Shown: positions 43,426 to 52,631 of the stretch, one piece after another
Numbering within the stretch: position 1 is the first letter of the stretch
Layout: the number at the start of each line of letters is the position of its first letter
Assembly (NCBI RefSeq): GCF_019219825.1
Contig: NZ_JAHUXH010000006.1
Coordinates: forward strand, 62,001 to 126,000
Source of the DNA: Streptomyces sp. TRM70350
GTDB taxonomy: Bacteria > Actinomycetota > Actinomycetes > Streptomycetales > Streptomycetaceae
Direction of reading: 5' to 3'
DNA length: 64,000 nt
Translations under genes and position numbers: made by a program
The notes under the pieces: generated by a model
Seen by the model: only the letters and a program-made list of their open reading frames with translations
The model's database searches: none
Told to the model about the DNA's origin: nothing

Positions 43426-43462
43426 CGCACAGCGGCGGGACGGCCCAGACGGACCGGGCGGC

Positions 43463-44164
43463 TCAGCTCGCGGACTGCGGGGCGTGCACCGTGATCCGGG
43501 CGCCGGGGCTGAACTTCTCCAGGAGGGCGGCGAGTTCGGCGGCCGCCTCCTCTGCCTCGGCGACCGGCAGCGGGGCCATGGCCTCCAGCAGGAAGATGCC
43601 CGAGACGGTCTCCTCGGTGAGCCGGGTGCGTGGGCCCTGGCGCCAGTTCCAGCGACGGCAGGTGACCCCGGCCTCGTCGCGCCACACCACCTCGCCGGGG
43701 TCGGGGTGCTCCACGACCTCCTCGCCGCCGGCGACGGTCACGAAATCCTCGTCGCCGGTGGCCCGCACCAGGCGCATCCCTCCCTCGATGCGGCCGATGT
43801 CCTCGCCGCCGACCGGGATCAGATGGGCGACGCTGATGGCGTTGTAGACGTCGACGAGGACGTTGATCCGGGGCAGACCGGCATCCGTGAGAGCCCGCTT
43901 GGCCAGCGCCTCCGCCGAGTTGCGGGTGCGCGACGGCTTCGATCCGAACGCCGTGTACACCTCGCGCCAGGCGGCCATGTGCGGATCCTCGTGCGGGGCG
44001 CGCCCGTCCAGGCGCACGGCGAGACGGCGGGCCGCGTCGTCGAGGAGGGCCGAACTGTCGCCGGTGCTGGGGCCGTTGACGAGTCCGTGCGCCTCGACGG
44101 CGACGTAGGTGAAGCCGGGTGCGAGTGCGCGCACCTCGTCGGACACGGTCAGCGTGAAGGTCAT
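43463..44164 (-). CDS. B3/B4 domain protein (PheT-like editing fold)
   Basis: A 233-residue protein made of the B3/B4 domain found in the phenylalanyl-tRNA synthetase beta subunit. HMAAWREVYTAFGSKPSRTRNSAEAL and LPRINVLVDVYNAISVAHLIPVGGEDIGRI (read in two parts) are the recognisable core, and EEVVEHPDPGEVVWRDEAGVTCRRWNWRQG the later strand region. Stand-alone versions are thought to edit mischarged tRNA or act on small substrates; the role here is not known. Its ATG opens a 262-bp spacer shared with the threonine aldolase gene end. Confidence 0.85.
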   Translation of the reverse strand: MTFTLTVSDEVRALAPGFTYVAVEAHGLVNGPSTGDSSALLDDAARRLAVRLDGRAPHEDPHMAAWREVYTAFGSKPSRTRNSAEALAKRALTDAGLPRINVLVDVYNAISVAHLIPVGGEDIGRIEGGMRLVRATGDEDFVTVAGGEEVVEHPDPGEVVWRDEAGVTCRRWNWRQGPRTRLTEETVSGIFLLEAMAPLPVAEAEEAAAELAALLEKFSPGARITVHAPQSAS

Positions 44165-44426
44165 GGTCCGCCTTGCCTCAGAGTGCGGTGGGAAGGTGCT
44201 GCCAGAGGTACGGCCGGTCGGGGGCCGCCTTGAGGGCCTCCAGCACCCCTGGATGCGGTGCAGCATACAGGACCGGAGAGTCCAGTTCATTGGACTTCAG
44301 GTCGGGCGTGAAGGCCGGGTGACGTGGAGATCGCCGGAGTCCCGGGAGTGCGGCAGAGCACAGAAACGCGACCACCCGAGCGTCAATGACGTTTCAGGTG
44401 ATCGCACATCTATGCACAACGCGGGC

Positions 44427-45497
44427 TTACCGCGCCATCTCCTCCTTGAGCGCCGCGACGAACGCGTCCACGTCCTCCTCCGTGGTGTCGAAGGAGCACA
44501 TCCAGCGCACATCACCGGCGGCCTCGTCCCAGAAGTAGAAACGGAACCGCTTCTGCAGCCGCTCGCTCACGTCGTGCGGCAGCCGCGCGAAGACCGCGTT
44601 GGCCTGCACCGGGTGGAGCAGCTCGACGCCGTGCACGGCCCGTACGCCCTCGGCGAGCCGCTGGGCCATCTCGTTGGAGTGGCGGGCGTTGCGCAGCCAC
44701 AGGTCCCTGGCGAGCAGGGCCTCCAACTGCACCGACACGAAGCGCATCTTGGAGGCGAGCTGCATGGACAGCTTGCGCAGATGCTTCATATGGCGGACGG
44801 CGTCCTGGTTGACGACCACGACCGCCTCACCGAACAGGGCGCCGTTCTTGGTGCCGCCCAGGGAGAGGATGTCGACGCCGGCCGCGTTGGTGAAGGTCCG
44901 CATCGGGACGTCCAGGGAGGCGGCCGCGTTGGCGATGCGGGAGCCGTCCAGGTGGACCTTCATCCCGTGCGCGTGGGCGTGCTCGCAGATCGCCCGGATC
45001 TCGTCCGGCGTGTAGACCGTGCCCAGCTCGGTGGCCTGGGCTATGGAGACGACCTGCGGCATCGCCCGGTGCTCGTCGTCCCAGCCGTACGCCTGCCGGT
45101 CGATCAGCTCGGGCGTGAGCTTGCCGTCGGGCGTGGGAACGGTGAGCAGCTTCAGCCCGCCGACCCGCTCCGGCGCCCCGCACTCGTCGACGTTGATGTG
45201 CGCGCTCTCGGCGCAGATCACCGCGCCCCAGCGGTCGGTGACCGCCTGCAGGGCGACGACGTTGGCGCCGGTGCCGTTGAACACCGGGAACGCCTCCGCA
45301 GTGGCACCGAAGTGGCTGCGGATGATCCGCTGGAGGTTCTCGGTGTACGCGTCCTCGCCGTACGCGACCTGGTGCCCGCCGTTGGCCAGGGCCAGGGCGG
45401 CGAGCACCTCCGGGTGGGCCCCGGCGTAGTTGTCACTGGCGAAACCGCGGACCTCGGGGTCGTGCTGGCGACGCGCGTCGGTCTTCGGGGGGTTCAC
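44427..45497 (-). CDS. Low-specificity threonine aldolase
   Basis: A 356-residue fold-type I PLP enzyme of the threonine aldolase/beta-eliminating lyase family. GFASDNYAGAHPEVLAAL opens the fold, EAFPVFNGTGANVVAL binds PLP phosphate, CAESAHINVDECGAPE stacks on the cofactor, VHLDGSRIANAAASL gives the Asp, and the PLP lysine is in LSLGGTKNGALFGEAV. It cleaves threonine or other beta-hydroxy amino acids to glycine and an aldehyde. The GTG start overlaps the SDR stop as GTGA. It is the last of a coupled trio with DUF6421 and SDR genes, so its true substrate may be unusual. Confidence 0.9.
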   Translation of the reverse strand: MNPPKTDARRQHDPEVRGFASDNYAGAHPEVLAALALANGGHQVAYGEDAYTENLQRIIRSHFGATAEAFPVFNGTGANVVALQAVTDRWGAVICAESAHINVDECGAPERVGGLKLLTVPTPDGKLTPELIDRQAYGWDDEHRAMPQVVSIAQATELGTVYTPDEIRAICEHAHAHGMKVHLDGSRIANAAASLDVPMRTFTNAAGVDILSLGGTKNGALFGEAVVVVNQDAVRHMKHLRKLSMQLASKMRFVSVQLEALLARDLWLRNARHSNEMAQRLAEGVRAVHGVELLHPVQANAVFARLPHDVSERLQKRFRFYFWDEAAGDVRWMCSFDTTEEDVDAFVAALKEEMAR

Positions 45498-46282
45498 GGC
45501 TTCTCGGTCAGCCACAGACGTTGTCCGTTCACTTCGGCGGCGGGCTTGTCCCAGACACCGGCGATCGCCTCCGCCAGGTCCTTGACGTCGGTGAAGCCCG
45601 CGAACTTCGCGTTGGGTCGCTCGGCGCGCATGGCGTCGTGCACCAGTGCCTTCACCACCAGGATCGCAGCCGCGGCCTTCGGCCCCTGCTCGCCCCCGGC
45701 CTTGGCGAAGTAGTCGGCCAGGGCCAGCGTCCAGGCCTCGGCGGCGGCCTTGGCGGCGGCGTACGCGGCGTTGCCCGCGGTGGGCCTGCTGGCGCCGGCG
45801 GCGCTGATCAGGAGATACCGGCCGCGGTCGCTGCGCTGCAGCGCCTCGTGGAAGGCGAGGGAGGTGTGCTGGACGGTGCGGATGAGCAGCAACTCCAGCA
45901 GGTCCCAGTCGTCGAGCCGGGTCTTGGTGAAGGTCTCGCTGCCGCGCCAGCCGCCGACGAGGTGGACCAGGCCGTCGACGCGGCCGAAGTCCTTTTCGAT
46001 GCGGACCGCCCAGTCCTGGGCGGCCTGCCGGTCGAGCAGGTCGACCGTGTCGCCGACGACGGTGGCACCGCCGTGCGCGTACCTGGCCGTGTCCACGGCC
46101 TCCGCCAGTCGCTCCGGGTCGTTGTCGGAGCCGACGACGGTCGCGCCCGCCTCGGCCAGCCGCAGCAGCGTCGCCCGGCCGGCGGGTCCACCCGCGCCGG
46201 CCACCGCGATCACCGCACCGCTGAGAGCCCCGTTCCCCATGGTCTTCGCCTCCTGAGCAGTGTTCTGGACGTGATCGCTCAC
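45494..46282 (-). CDS. Short-chain dehydrogenase/reductase
   Basis: A 262-residue SDR. AVIAVAGAGGPAGRATLLRL carries a variant glycine motif (GAGGPAG) for NAD(P), VVGSDND ends strand 2, LVHLVGGWRG replaces the common NNAG, and the active site is the Ser of LLISAAGAS with YAAAK. The changed cofactor loop suggests a subfamily of its own. GTGA overlaps connect it to DUF6421 before and threonine aldolase after. It probably oxidises or reduces a hydroxyl on the intermediate shared by these three proteins. Confidence 0.88.
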   Translation of the reverse strand: MSDHVQNTAQEAKTMGNGALSGAVIAVAGAGGPAGRATLLRLAEAGATVVGSDNDPERLAEAVDTARYAHGGATVVGDTVDLLDRQAAQDWAVRIEKDFGRVDGLVHLVGGWRGSETFTKTRLDDWDLLELLLIRTVQHTSLAFHEALQRSDRGRYLLISAAGASRPTAGNAAYAAAKAAAEAWTLALADYFAKAGGEQGPKAAAAILVVKALVHDAMRAERPNAKFAGFTDVKDLAEAIAGVWDKPAAEVNGQRLWLTEKP

Positions 46283-47676
46283 GCGGCGACCCGCTCGGCG
46301 CTGTCCGCCGTGATGCCCCGGGTCGAGGCAATCACCTTCTTGAGTTTCTTGGACAGCGCTTCATAGAACATGCTCAGCGGAAATTCGTCGGGAAGCACGT
46401 CATCGACGAGCTTGCGCGGCGGCTGGGTCAGGTCCAGGGCGTCCGGGCCCTTGGCCCACTTGGAGCCCGGGTGCGGGGCGAGGTAGGTGGAGACCAGCTC
46501 GTACCCGGCGAACCAGTGCACGAGCTTGGGGCGGTCGATGCCGTCCCGGTAGAGCTTCTCGATCTCGGCGCACAGCTGGTTGGTGACCTGCGGCGCGCGC
46601 TCCCAGTCGATGGACAGCTTGTTGTCGGTCCACCGGACGACATCGTGCTGGTGCAGGTAGGCGAAGAGCAGCTGGCCGCCGAGGCCGTCGTAGTTGCGCA
46701 CCCGCTCGCCGGTCACCGGGAAGCGGAACATCCGGTCGAACAGCACCGCGTACTGCACGTCACGGGCCTGCGGAACGCCCTCGCCGGCCAGCTTCACGGC
46801 CTCCTTGAAGGCGGTGAGGTCGCAGCGCAGCTCCTCCAGGCCGTACATCCAGAACGGCTGGCGCTGCTTGATCATGAACGGGTCGAACGGCAGGTCACCG
46901 TGGCTGTGGGTGCGGTCGTGGACCATGTCCCAGAGCACGAAGGCCTCTTCGCAGCGCTTCTGGTCATGGACCATGGCGGCGATGTCCTCGGGCAGGTCGA
47001 GGCCCAGGATGTCGACGGCGGCCTCGGTGACCCGGCGGAAGCGGGCGGCCTCGCGGTCGCAGAAGATGCCGCCCCAGGAGAACCGTTCCGGGGCCTGGCG
47101 CACGGCGATGGTCTCGGGGAAGAGGACGGCGGAGTTGGTGTCGTACCCGGCCGTGAAGTCCTCGAACGTGATGCCGCAGAACAGCGGGTTGTCGTAGCGG
47201 GTGCGCTCCAGCTCGGCCAGCCAGTCCGGCCAGACCATGCGCAGCACGACCGCTTCGAGGTTGCGGTCCGGGTTGCCGTTCTGCGTGTACATCGGGAAGA
47301 CGACCAGGTGCTGCAGGCCGTCCTGCCGGTTGGCGGCGGGCTGGAAGGCGAGCAGCGAGTCCAGGAAGTCGGGCACCTTGAAGCCGTCGCCGGCCCAGCG
47401 GCGCAGGTCCTGCACGAGGGCCCGGTGGTAGGCGGCGTCGTGGGGCAGGAGCGGGGACAGCTCCTCGACGGCGTCGACGACACGCCGTACGGCGCGCTCG
47501 GCCTCCGCCGGGTCGGGGGCGCCGTCGGCCTCGAAGTCGATGGATCCGTCCTTGGACTGCCATGGCCGGATCTGCTCCACGGCATCCTTGAGCACGGGCC
47601 ACGCCGGGTGCTCGACCACCCTGGTCACGGAAGGAACCTTCCTCTCGGAGCCCACCTGCACAAGAATTTCCGTCAT
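46279..47676 (-). CDS. DUF6421 family protein
   Basis: A 465-residue soluble protein matching what I recall of DUF6421, a family largely confined to actinobacteria and without known function. No signal peptide or membrane helix. It contains a histidine-rich stretch, LWDMVHDRTHSHGDLPFDPF near residues 250-269, that could bind metal, along with many conserved-looking aromatics (FWMYGLEELRCDL, SWGGIFCDREAARFRR). GGAGG stands just before the ATG. It leads an operon with an SDR and a threonine aldolase, both overlapping by four bases, so it is likely an enzyme of the same pathway. Confidence 0.8.
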   Translation of the reverse strand: MTEILVQVGSERKVPSVTRVVEHPAWPVLKDAVEQIRPWQSKDGSIDFEADGAPDPAEAERAVRRVVDAVEELSPLLPHDAAYHRALVQDLRRWAGDGFKVPDFLDSLLAFQPAANRQDGLQHLVVFPMYTQNGNPDRNLEAVVLRMVWPDWLAELERTRYDNPLFCGITFEDFTAGYDTNSAVLFPETIAVRQAPERFSWGGIFCDREAARFRRVTEAAVDILGLDLPEDIAAMVHDQKRCEEAFVLWDMVHDRTHSHGDLPFDPFMIKQRQPFWMYGLEELRCDLTAFKEAVKLAGEGVPQARDVQYAVLFDRMFRFPVTGERVRNYDGLGGQLLFAYLHQHDVVRWTDNKLSIDWERAPQVTNQLCAEIEKLYRDGIDRPKLVHWFAGYELVSTYLAPHPGSKWAKGPDALDLTQPPRKLVDDVLPDEFPLSMFYEALSKKLKKVIASTRGITADSAERVAA

Positions 47677-47919
47677 GTCCCATCCTCCACGGGAGAACCT
47701 CGCGTAAGGAGACCGTATACACAGCAGGTTTCTCCCAGCAAGGGGGCCCTCGGGAAATTATTCTGCCTCGCCCCCACCTTCACCGCACTTTTTCCTGTGG
47801 GACACGGCGAACTCGGAGGCACATCGCCCCGTCGTCACCCTCGGCCCGGCCCCAGGCGATACGGTCCAGGAGGGCCGCGAGGCCTGAACCCGCCGCCGTC
47901 GACGGAAGCGAGTCGAACC

Positions 47920-48603
47920 TTGAACTTCCTCACCATCGGTCACCGCGGAGTCATGGGCGTGGAGCCCGAGAACACCCTCCGGTCCTTCACCGCCGCCGAG
48001 GAGGCCGGTCTCGACGCGATCGAACTCGACCTCCGTCTGAGCAGGGACGGCGCCCTCGTCGTCATGCACGACACCGACGTGGACCGTACGACGGACGGCT
48101 CGGGGCCGGTCGCCGAGCAGACCCTCGCCGAGCTGCGCGCCCTGGACGCGGGCCGGGGCGAGCGGGTCCCGGTGTTCGAGGAGGTCCTGGCGGCGGTCCG
48201 GGCGCCGCTGCAGGCGGAGATCAAGGACGTGCGGGCGGCGCGGGCGCTGGCCGAGGTGATGCGGGAGCGGGATCTGGCCGACCGGGTCGAGGTGTCCTCG
48301 TTCCACGACGAGGCGATCGCCGAGATCGCCCGGCTGGTGCCCGGCGTCCGCACCGCGCTGATCGCGAGCCGGTACGGCACGGACGTCGTGGAGCGCGCCG
48401 TCGAGGCCAGTGCGGCGACCGTCTGCCTCAACATCCGCGGGCTCACCCTGGAGATCGTGGAGCACGCGCGCGAGGCGGGCCTCAGGATCATCGGCTGGGT
48501 GGTGAACACGCAGGAGCACCTGCGTCTCGTACGAGCGCTGGACCTGGACGGCGCGACGACCGACTACCCGGAGACCAAGCGCACCGCCCGGTTCACGGCG
48601 TAG
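47920..48603 (+). CDS. Glycerophosphodiester phosphodiesterase
   Basis: A 227-residue GDPD. IGHRGVMGVEPENT at 6-19 carries the catalytic His and Arg plus the metal Glu, ELDLRLSRDGALVVMHD supplies Glu, Asp and the second catalytic His, and QAEIKD the third metal ligand. It hydrolyses glycerophosphodiesters to glycerol-3-phosphate and an alcohol. The N-terminus at TTG 47920 is the only start that fits the fold, as no ATG or GTG lies near; GGAAGCGAG precedes it. No signal peptide, so it is cytoplasmic. It ends three bases before a convergent GNAT gene. Confidence 0.9.
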   Translation: MNFLTIGHRGVMGVEPENTLRSFTAAEEAGLDAIELDLRLSRDGALVVMHDTDVDRTTDGSGPVAEQTLAELRALDAGRGERVPVFEEVLAAVRAPLQAEIKDVRAARALAEVMRERDLADRVEVSSFHDEAIAEIARLVPGVRTALIASRYGTDVVERAVEASAATVCLNIRGLTLEIVEHAREAGLRIIGWVVNTQEHLRLVRALDLDGATTDYPETKRTARFTA

Positions 48604-48606
48604 GCG

Positions 48607-49149
48607 CTACGCAAACTTCTTGACGAGCAGTTCGAACTGCAGGTCGTCGCGCTGCGGAATGCCGTACCGCTCGTCGCCGTACGGGAACGGGGTCATCCGT
48701 CCCGTACGGCGGTAGCCGCGCCGCTCGTACCAGGCGACGAGGTCCTCGCGTGCGGAGATCACGGTCATGTGCATCTCCTTGGCGCCCCAGGTCTCGCGGA
48801 CCTGCCGCTCCGCCTCCGCGAGGATGACCTTGCCGAGGCCGGAGCCCTGGAACCGGGGGCTCACCGCGAACATGCCGAAGTAGGCGTGCTCGCCACGGTG
48901 TTCGAGCTGGCAGCAGGCGACGACGGTGCCGTCCCGCTCCACCGTCAGCAGCCTGCTGTCCGGCGCCTTGATGACCGCCAGCACGCCCTCGGGATCGGTC
49001 CGCTGCCCCTGCAGGATGTCCGCCTCGGTGGTCCACCCGGCCCGGCTGGAGTCGCCCCGGTAGGCGGACTCGATCAGTGCGACCAGCGTGTCCACGTCGG
49101 CGTCGGTGGCGTCGCGGAAGGTCAGTGAGTGGGTGGTGGCGCTGTCCAT
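48607..49149 (-). CDS. GNAT-family N-acetyltransferase
   Basis: A 180-residue acetyltransferase. MFAVSPRFQGSGLGKVILAEAE near 93-114 is motif A with the QGSGLG acetyl-CoA loop, MHMTVISAREDLVAWYERRGYRR is motif B. It opens with the usual FRDATDADVDTLVALIESAYR. Substrate unknown. An ATG start divergent from a small VOC protein gene. Confidence 0.88.
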   Translation of the reverse strand: MDSATTHSLTFRDATDADVDTLVALIESAYRGDSSRAGWTTEADILQGQRTDPEGVLAVIKAPDSRLLTVERDGTVVACCQLEHRGEHAYFGMFAVSPRFQGSGLGKVILAEAERQVRETWGAKEMHMTVISAREDLVAWYERRGYRRTGRMTPFPYGDERYGIPQRDDLQFELLVKKFA

Positions 49150-49221
49150 CAGGTTCCCTCCGCATGGTCCGGCGTGGCTCGGGCATCGACGAGCGTAGCG
49201 CCACGACTAGGCTCCGGGTGC

Positions 49222-49614
49222 ATGGTGCATGTACTGAGCGGCCGGATCCTGCTGCGCCCCACCGACCCCGAGCGGTCCCGTCTCTTCTACGGCGAGCAGC
49301 TGGGCCTCGCCGTCTACCGCGAGTTCGGCACGGGGCCGGACCGCGGCACCGTCTACTTCATCGGCGGCGGTCACCTGGAACTCTCCGGCCGCTCCGAGAC
49401 GCCGCCGTCCCCGGCCGTCCGGCTGTGGCTGCAGGTCGCGGACGTGTCCGCCGCGCACGACGAACTGCGGGGCAAGGGCGTGGAGATCGTACGGCCGCCG
49501 GTCCGCGAGCCATGGGGACTGATCGAGATGTGGATCGCGGACCCGGACGGCGTGCCGATCGTGCTGGTGGAGGTCCCGGCGGATCATCCCATCCGGTACC
49601 GGCCGGGCACCTGA
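49222..49614 (+). CDS. VOC-superfamily (glyoxalase/dioxygenase-like) protein
   Basis: A 130-residue single-unit VOC protein with the paired beta-alpha-beta-beta-beta modules. Opening motif RILLRPTDPERSRLFYGEQLG, central YFIGGGHLELSG and final WGLIEMWIADPDGVPIVLVEV are typical. A dimer would make one metal site. The function could be glyoxalase, antibiotic binding or dioxygenase-like; nothing decides. Seven bases separate it from the convergent double-GNAT gene. Confidence 0.82.
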   Translation: MVHVLSGRILLRPTDPERSRLFYGEQLGLAVYREFGTGPDRGTVYFIGGGHLELSGRSETPPSPAVRLWLQVADVSAAHDELRGKGVEIVRPPVREPWGLIEMWIADPDGVPIVLVEVPADHPIRYRPGT

Positions 49615-49621
49615 GGACCCC

Positions 49622-50536
49622 TCAGGCCGGGCGGTGCTCCCAGCCGCGGTCGGTGCGGGTCAGCTCCCGGAAACCCGTCCCGGTGAGCCGGTCGATCGCG
49701 GTACGGTCCTCGGCCGCCTCGTACGCCAGGACACGGTCCGCGCCGCACAGGCGCAGCCAGTCGGCGGCCTGGGCGAGCAAGCGGCGCTCCCAGCCCTCCG
49801 CCCGGCGGGACGGCTCGACGTACAGGTTGCCGACGTCCGCGAGCCCGCCCGCCCGGACGTGCCGTTCGGGCCGGGCAAGCGCCGTGTCCACCTCCGCGAA
49901 ACCGACGGCGTGCCCGTCCTCGTACGCCGTCCAGCGGGTGCCGCACTCCCCGAGCGTGCGCTCGTACGTCACCCCAGGCCGGGTCTCCGGCCTGGGAAGG
50001 TCGGCGACGCGGGCGATGAGCAGCACCTCCGTGCCGCCGACGTGGCGGAACCCGGCGCGCTCGTAGACGGACCGGACGTGCGGCCAGGGGCGAGGCAGCC
50101 CGTACACGGCCGGGGCCGGGAGCGTGCCGTCGGCGTACCGCACCCGTACCTGCCAACGGGCCAGCTGGGCGAGGCACCCCTGCATGAGCAGGCCGGCGGC
50201 CCGCTCGGTGTCCGGCCGGAACGAGGCCGCAGGGGCGCACACGAACCAGCGGATCTCACCGGCGTCGCGGTAGTGCTCGCCGACCTCGGCGTCGGCGCGG
50301 TAGCGCAGCAGATGGGCGGCCGCGACCAGGGAGCGACGCTGCTCGGCGACGAGGGTGACCCGCTCACACACCCATGGGTCGGTGATGAACTCGTCCGGCT
50401 CCCGCTCCAGCGCGCTGAGCACGGTGTTGACGGAGACGGAGACACCGGGGACGACGGCGGCGACATGCGCGTTGACCAGTTCGGTGAGCTGGTCGCGGTC
50501 GTCGCGGCGGAAGGGGCGCACCTGGGGCGCGGACAT
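49622..50536 (-). CDS. Tandem GNAT-domain acetyltransferase
   Basis: A 304-residue protein with two GNAT-like halves. The first half opens with VRPFRRDDRDQLTELVNAHV and has AAGLLMQGCLAQLARW where motif A should lie, a weak match. The second half has VGFAEVDTAL and VGNLYVEPSRRAEGWERRLLAQAADW, a good motif A. This layout suggests a structural first domain and an active second one. The substrate is not known. ATG 50536 faces a VOC gene on the other strand. Confidence 0.8.
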   Translation of the reverse strand: MSAPQVRPFRRDDRDQLTELVNAHVAAVVPGVSVSVNTVLSALEREPDEFITDPWVCERVTLVAEQRRSLVAAAHLLRYRADAEVGEHYRDAGEIRWFVCAPAASFRPDTERAAGLLMQGCLAQLARWQVRVRYADGTLPAPAVYGLPRPWPHVRSVYERAGFRHVGGTEVLLIARVADLPRPETRPGVTYERTLGECGTRWTAYEDGHAVGFAEVDTALARPERHVRAGGLADVGNLYVEPSRRAEGWERRLLAQAADWLRLCGADRVLAYEAAEDRTAIDRLTGTGFRELTRTDRGWEHRPA

Positions 50537-50702
50537 GCAAAACCTCCGGGCAGGGGGAATCGTCTGGAGGCCGCCACGCGGTGCGGTACGGGGGTGATCG
50601 TACGTCGGCGGCGGCGCGGGCGCGAGAAGGTTGCCGGATGGCCGCTGTCAGTGGGCGGGGCTAGCGTGCAGGTGGAGGTTCTCGCTGCGGAAGGAACGTC
50701 GG

Positions 50703-51467
50703 ATGAAGCTCGACAAGCCGGTGGTCGGCGGTCCCTGCTGGGTCGAACTGGGCACGACTGACCTGGACGGGGCCAAGCGGTTCTACGCCGAGCTGTTCGG
50801 CTGGCGGTCCGAGACGGACCCGCGCCAGGAGGCGGGCGGTTACACGGTCGCGCACCTGGGCGACGCGGCGGTGGCCGCGCTGACACCGCTGTACCAGGAG
50901 GGGCAGCCGGTCGCGTGGACCGTGTCGTTCGCCGTCCGGGACGCCGACGAGACCGCGCGGCAGATCACCGCGGCCGGTGGGACGGTGCTGATGGGCCCGA
51001 TGGACGTGTTCGACATGGGCCGCTTCGCGGTGGCCGCCGACCCGTCCGGCGCCGCGTTCACGCTGTGGCAGCCACGGGCCTTCGAGGGCGCCGGACTGTT
51101 CAACGCGCCCGGCGCGCTGGGCTGGGTGGAACTGCTCACCCGGGAGCCCGCACGCGCCCGGGACTTCTACACGACCGTCTTCGGCTGGACCGTCAACGCC
51201 TCGGAGCACTACGCCCAGTGGGGAATCGCCGGCCAGGACTTCGGCGGCCTGATGACCATGGACGACAAGTTCCCGCACGAGGTGCCGCCGCACTGGCTGC
51301 CGTACTTCGCGGTGGCCGACGTCGACGCCACCGCCGCGACGGCGATCGGTTCGGGCGGCACGGCCCTGATGGAGCCCACCTCCCTGCCGGACGGTCCGCG
51401 CATCGCCGTGCTGCGTGACCCGCAGGGTGCCATGTTCGGTGTCTACCTGGCGGGTGACGAGGGGTGA
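50703..51467 (+). CDS. Two-domain VOC-family protein
   Basis: A 254-residue protein with two VOC modules. Each begins with a matching segment, VELGTTDLDGAKRFYAELFGW near 13-33 and VELLTREPARARDFYTTVFGW near 137-157, showing internal duplication. The ends are FTLWQPRAFEGAGLFN and MFGVYLAGDEG. Related proteins are annotated as hydroxylases or glyoxalase-like enzymes in secondary metabolism. GGAAGGAAC precedes the ATG. It is followed in the same direction by an aldo/keto reductase 88 bp later. Confidence 0.85.
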   Translation: MKLDKPVVGGPCWVELGTTDLDGAKRFYAELFGWRSETDPRQEAGGYTVAHLGDAAVAALTPLYQEGQPVAWTVSFAVRDADETARQITAAGGTVLMGPMDVFDMGRFAVAADPSGAAFTLWQPRAFEGAGLFNAPGALGWVELLTREPARARDFYTTVFGWTVNASEHYAQWGIAGQDFGGLMTMDDKFPHEVPPHWLPYFAVADVDATAATAIGSGGTALMEPTSLPDGPRIAVLRDPQGAMFGVYLAGDEG

Positions 51468-51488
51468 GCCGCGGCACGGCGGTTTGCG

Positions 51489-51504
51489 CTGGAGCGCGCT
51501 CCAG
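51489..51504. promoter_or_regulatory. 16-bp palindrome upstream of aldo/keto reductase
   Basis: CTGGAGCGCGCTCCAG is a perfect palindrome 51 bases before the reductase start. It could be a TetR- or LacI-type operator. It has one more central CG step than the CebR site TGGGAGCGCTCCCA, so it is not assigned to that regulator. Confidence 0.5.
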
Positions 51505-51555
51505 CTCCTGGCGTCGTCCGCACGACCTGCCCGACGTCCCGAAGGGGAACGCACC

Positions 51556-52608
51556 GTGCGTTACACACTGTTCGGCAAGACCGGTCTGCGCGTGAGTGAG
51601 CTGTGTCTCGGCGCGATGACCATCGGCGACGACTGGGGCTGGGGCGCCGACCAGGACACCAGCGAGCGGATCGTGAACGCCTACGCGGACGCGGGCGGCA
51701 ACTTCATCGACACCGCCAACATCTACACGGACGGCAGCTCGGAGCGCATCCTGGGCGGCCTGCTCCAGGGGCGGCGCGACGCGTTCGTGCTGGCCAGCAA
51801 GTACACGTGCGGTATCCGCGACGGTGACGTCAACGCCGCGGGCAACCACCGCAAGAACCTGGTGCAGTCGGTGGAGGCCAGCCTGGAGCGGCTGCGCACC
51901 GACCGGCTCGACGTGCTGTGGGTGCACGCGCGGGACAACTTCACCCCGGTCCAGGAGGTGATGCGGGCGCTGGACGACCTGGTACGGACCGGGAAGGTGC
52001 TGTACGTCGGTGTCTCCGACTGGCCCGCCTGGGAGATCGCACAGGCCAACACGCTGGCCGAGCTGCGGGGCTGGACGGCGTTCGCGGGGTCGCAGCTGCT
52101 GTACAACCTGCTGGAACGGACGCCCGAGCGTGAACTGCTGCCGCAGGCGCGGGCCTTCGACCTGGCCGTGCCGGCATGGGGGCCGCTCGCGTCCGGGAAG
52201 CTCACCGGGAAGTACCGGCGCGGCGAGGCAGGGCGGCTGGACGTCACGGGCGGCACGGTCGACGCGCGCGAGGAGGCCGTCGTGACGGCGGTTCTTCAGA
52301 TCGCCGAGCAGGGCGGCTGGAGCCCGGCGCAGGTGGCGCTGGCGTGGCTGCTCGGGCGGCCCGGCACCATCGTCCCCATCATCGCCGCCACCAAGGAGGG
52401 CCAGCTCGCCGACAATCTCGGGGCGGTCGACGTCCGGCTCGACGCGGACGCCGTCGCCCGCCTCGACGAGGTGAGCGCGCTGCCGCTGGGCTTCCCGCAC
52501 GACTTCGTCCGGGAGCCGGGCATCACCCGGAACATCTACGGCGACCGCTGGACGGAGATCGACGACCGGCGCTCCACGCACCGGCGGACGGTGCACGACG
52601 TGCTGTGA
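51556..52608 (+). CDS. Aldo/keto reductase
   Basis: A 350-residue NADPH-dependent reductase with a TIM barrel. The catalytic tetrad is Asp and Tyr in GGNFIDTANIYTDG near 49-62, Lys in FVLASKYTCG near 79-88, and His in LDVLWVHARDN near 118-128. GVSDWPAWEIAQAN and the C-terminal VPIIAATKEGQLADNL (NADPH-binding) are also seen. The GTG start has GAAGGGGAAC upstream. It reduces carbonyls or acts on sugars; the substrate is unknown. A palindromic operator candidate lies in its promoter. Confidence 0.93.
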   Translation: MRYTLFGKTGLRVSELCLGAMTIGDDWGWGADQDTSERIVNAYADAGGNFIDTANIYTDGSSERILGGLLQGRRDAFVLASKYTCGIRDGDVNAAGNHRKNLVQSVEASLERLRTDRLDVLWVHARDNFTPVQEVMRALDDLVRTGKVLYVGVSDWPAWEIAQANTLAELRGWTAFAGSQLLYNLLERTPERELLPQARAFDLAVPAWGPLASGKLTGKYRRGEAGRLDVTGGTVDAREEAVVTAVLQIAEQGGWSPAQVALAWLLGRPGTIVPIIAATKEGQLADNLGAVDVRLDADAVARLDEVSALPLGFPHDFVREPGITRNIYGDRWTEIDDRRSTHRRTVHDVL

Positions 52609-52631
52609 CGTCGCGGGGCGTCGAGGGATGC

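Noticed and set aside
51489..51504. CebR (cellobiose) operator
   Set aside because: The palindrome has an extra central CG step compared with TGGGAGCGCTCCCA.
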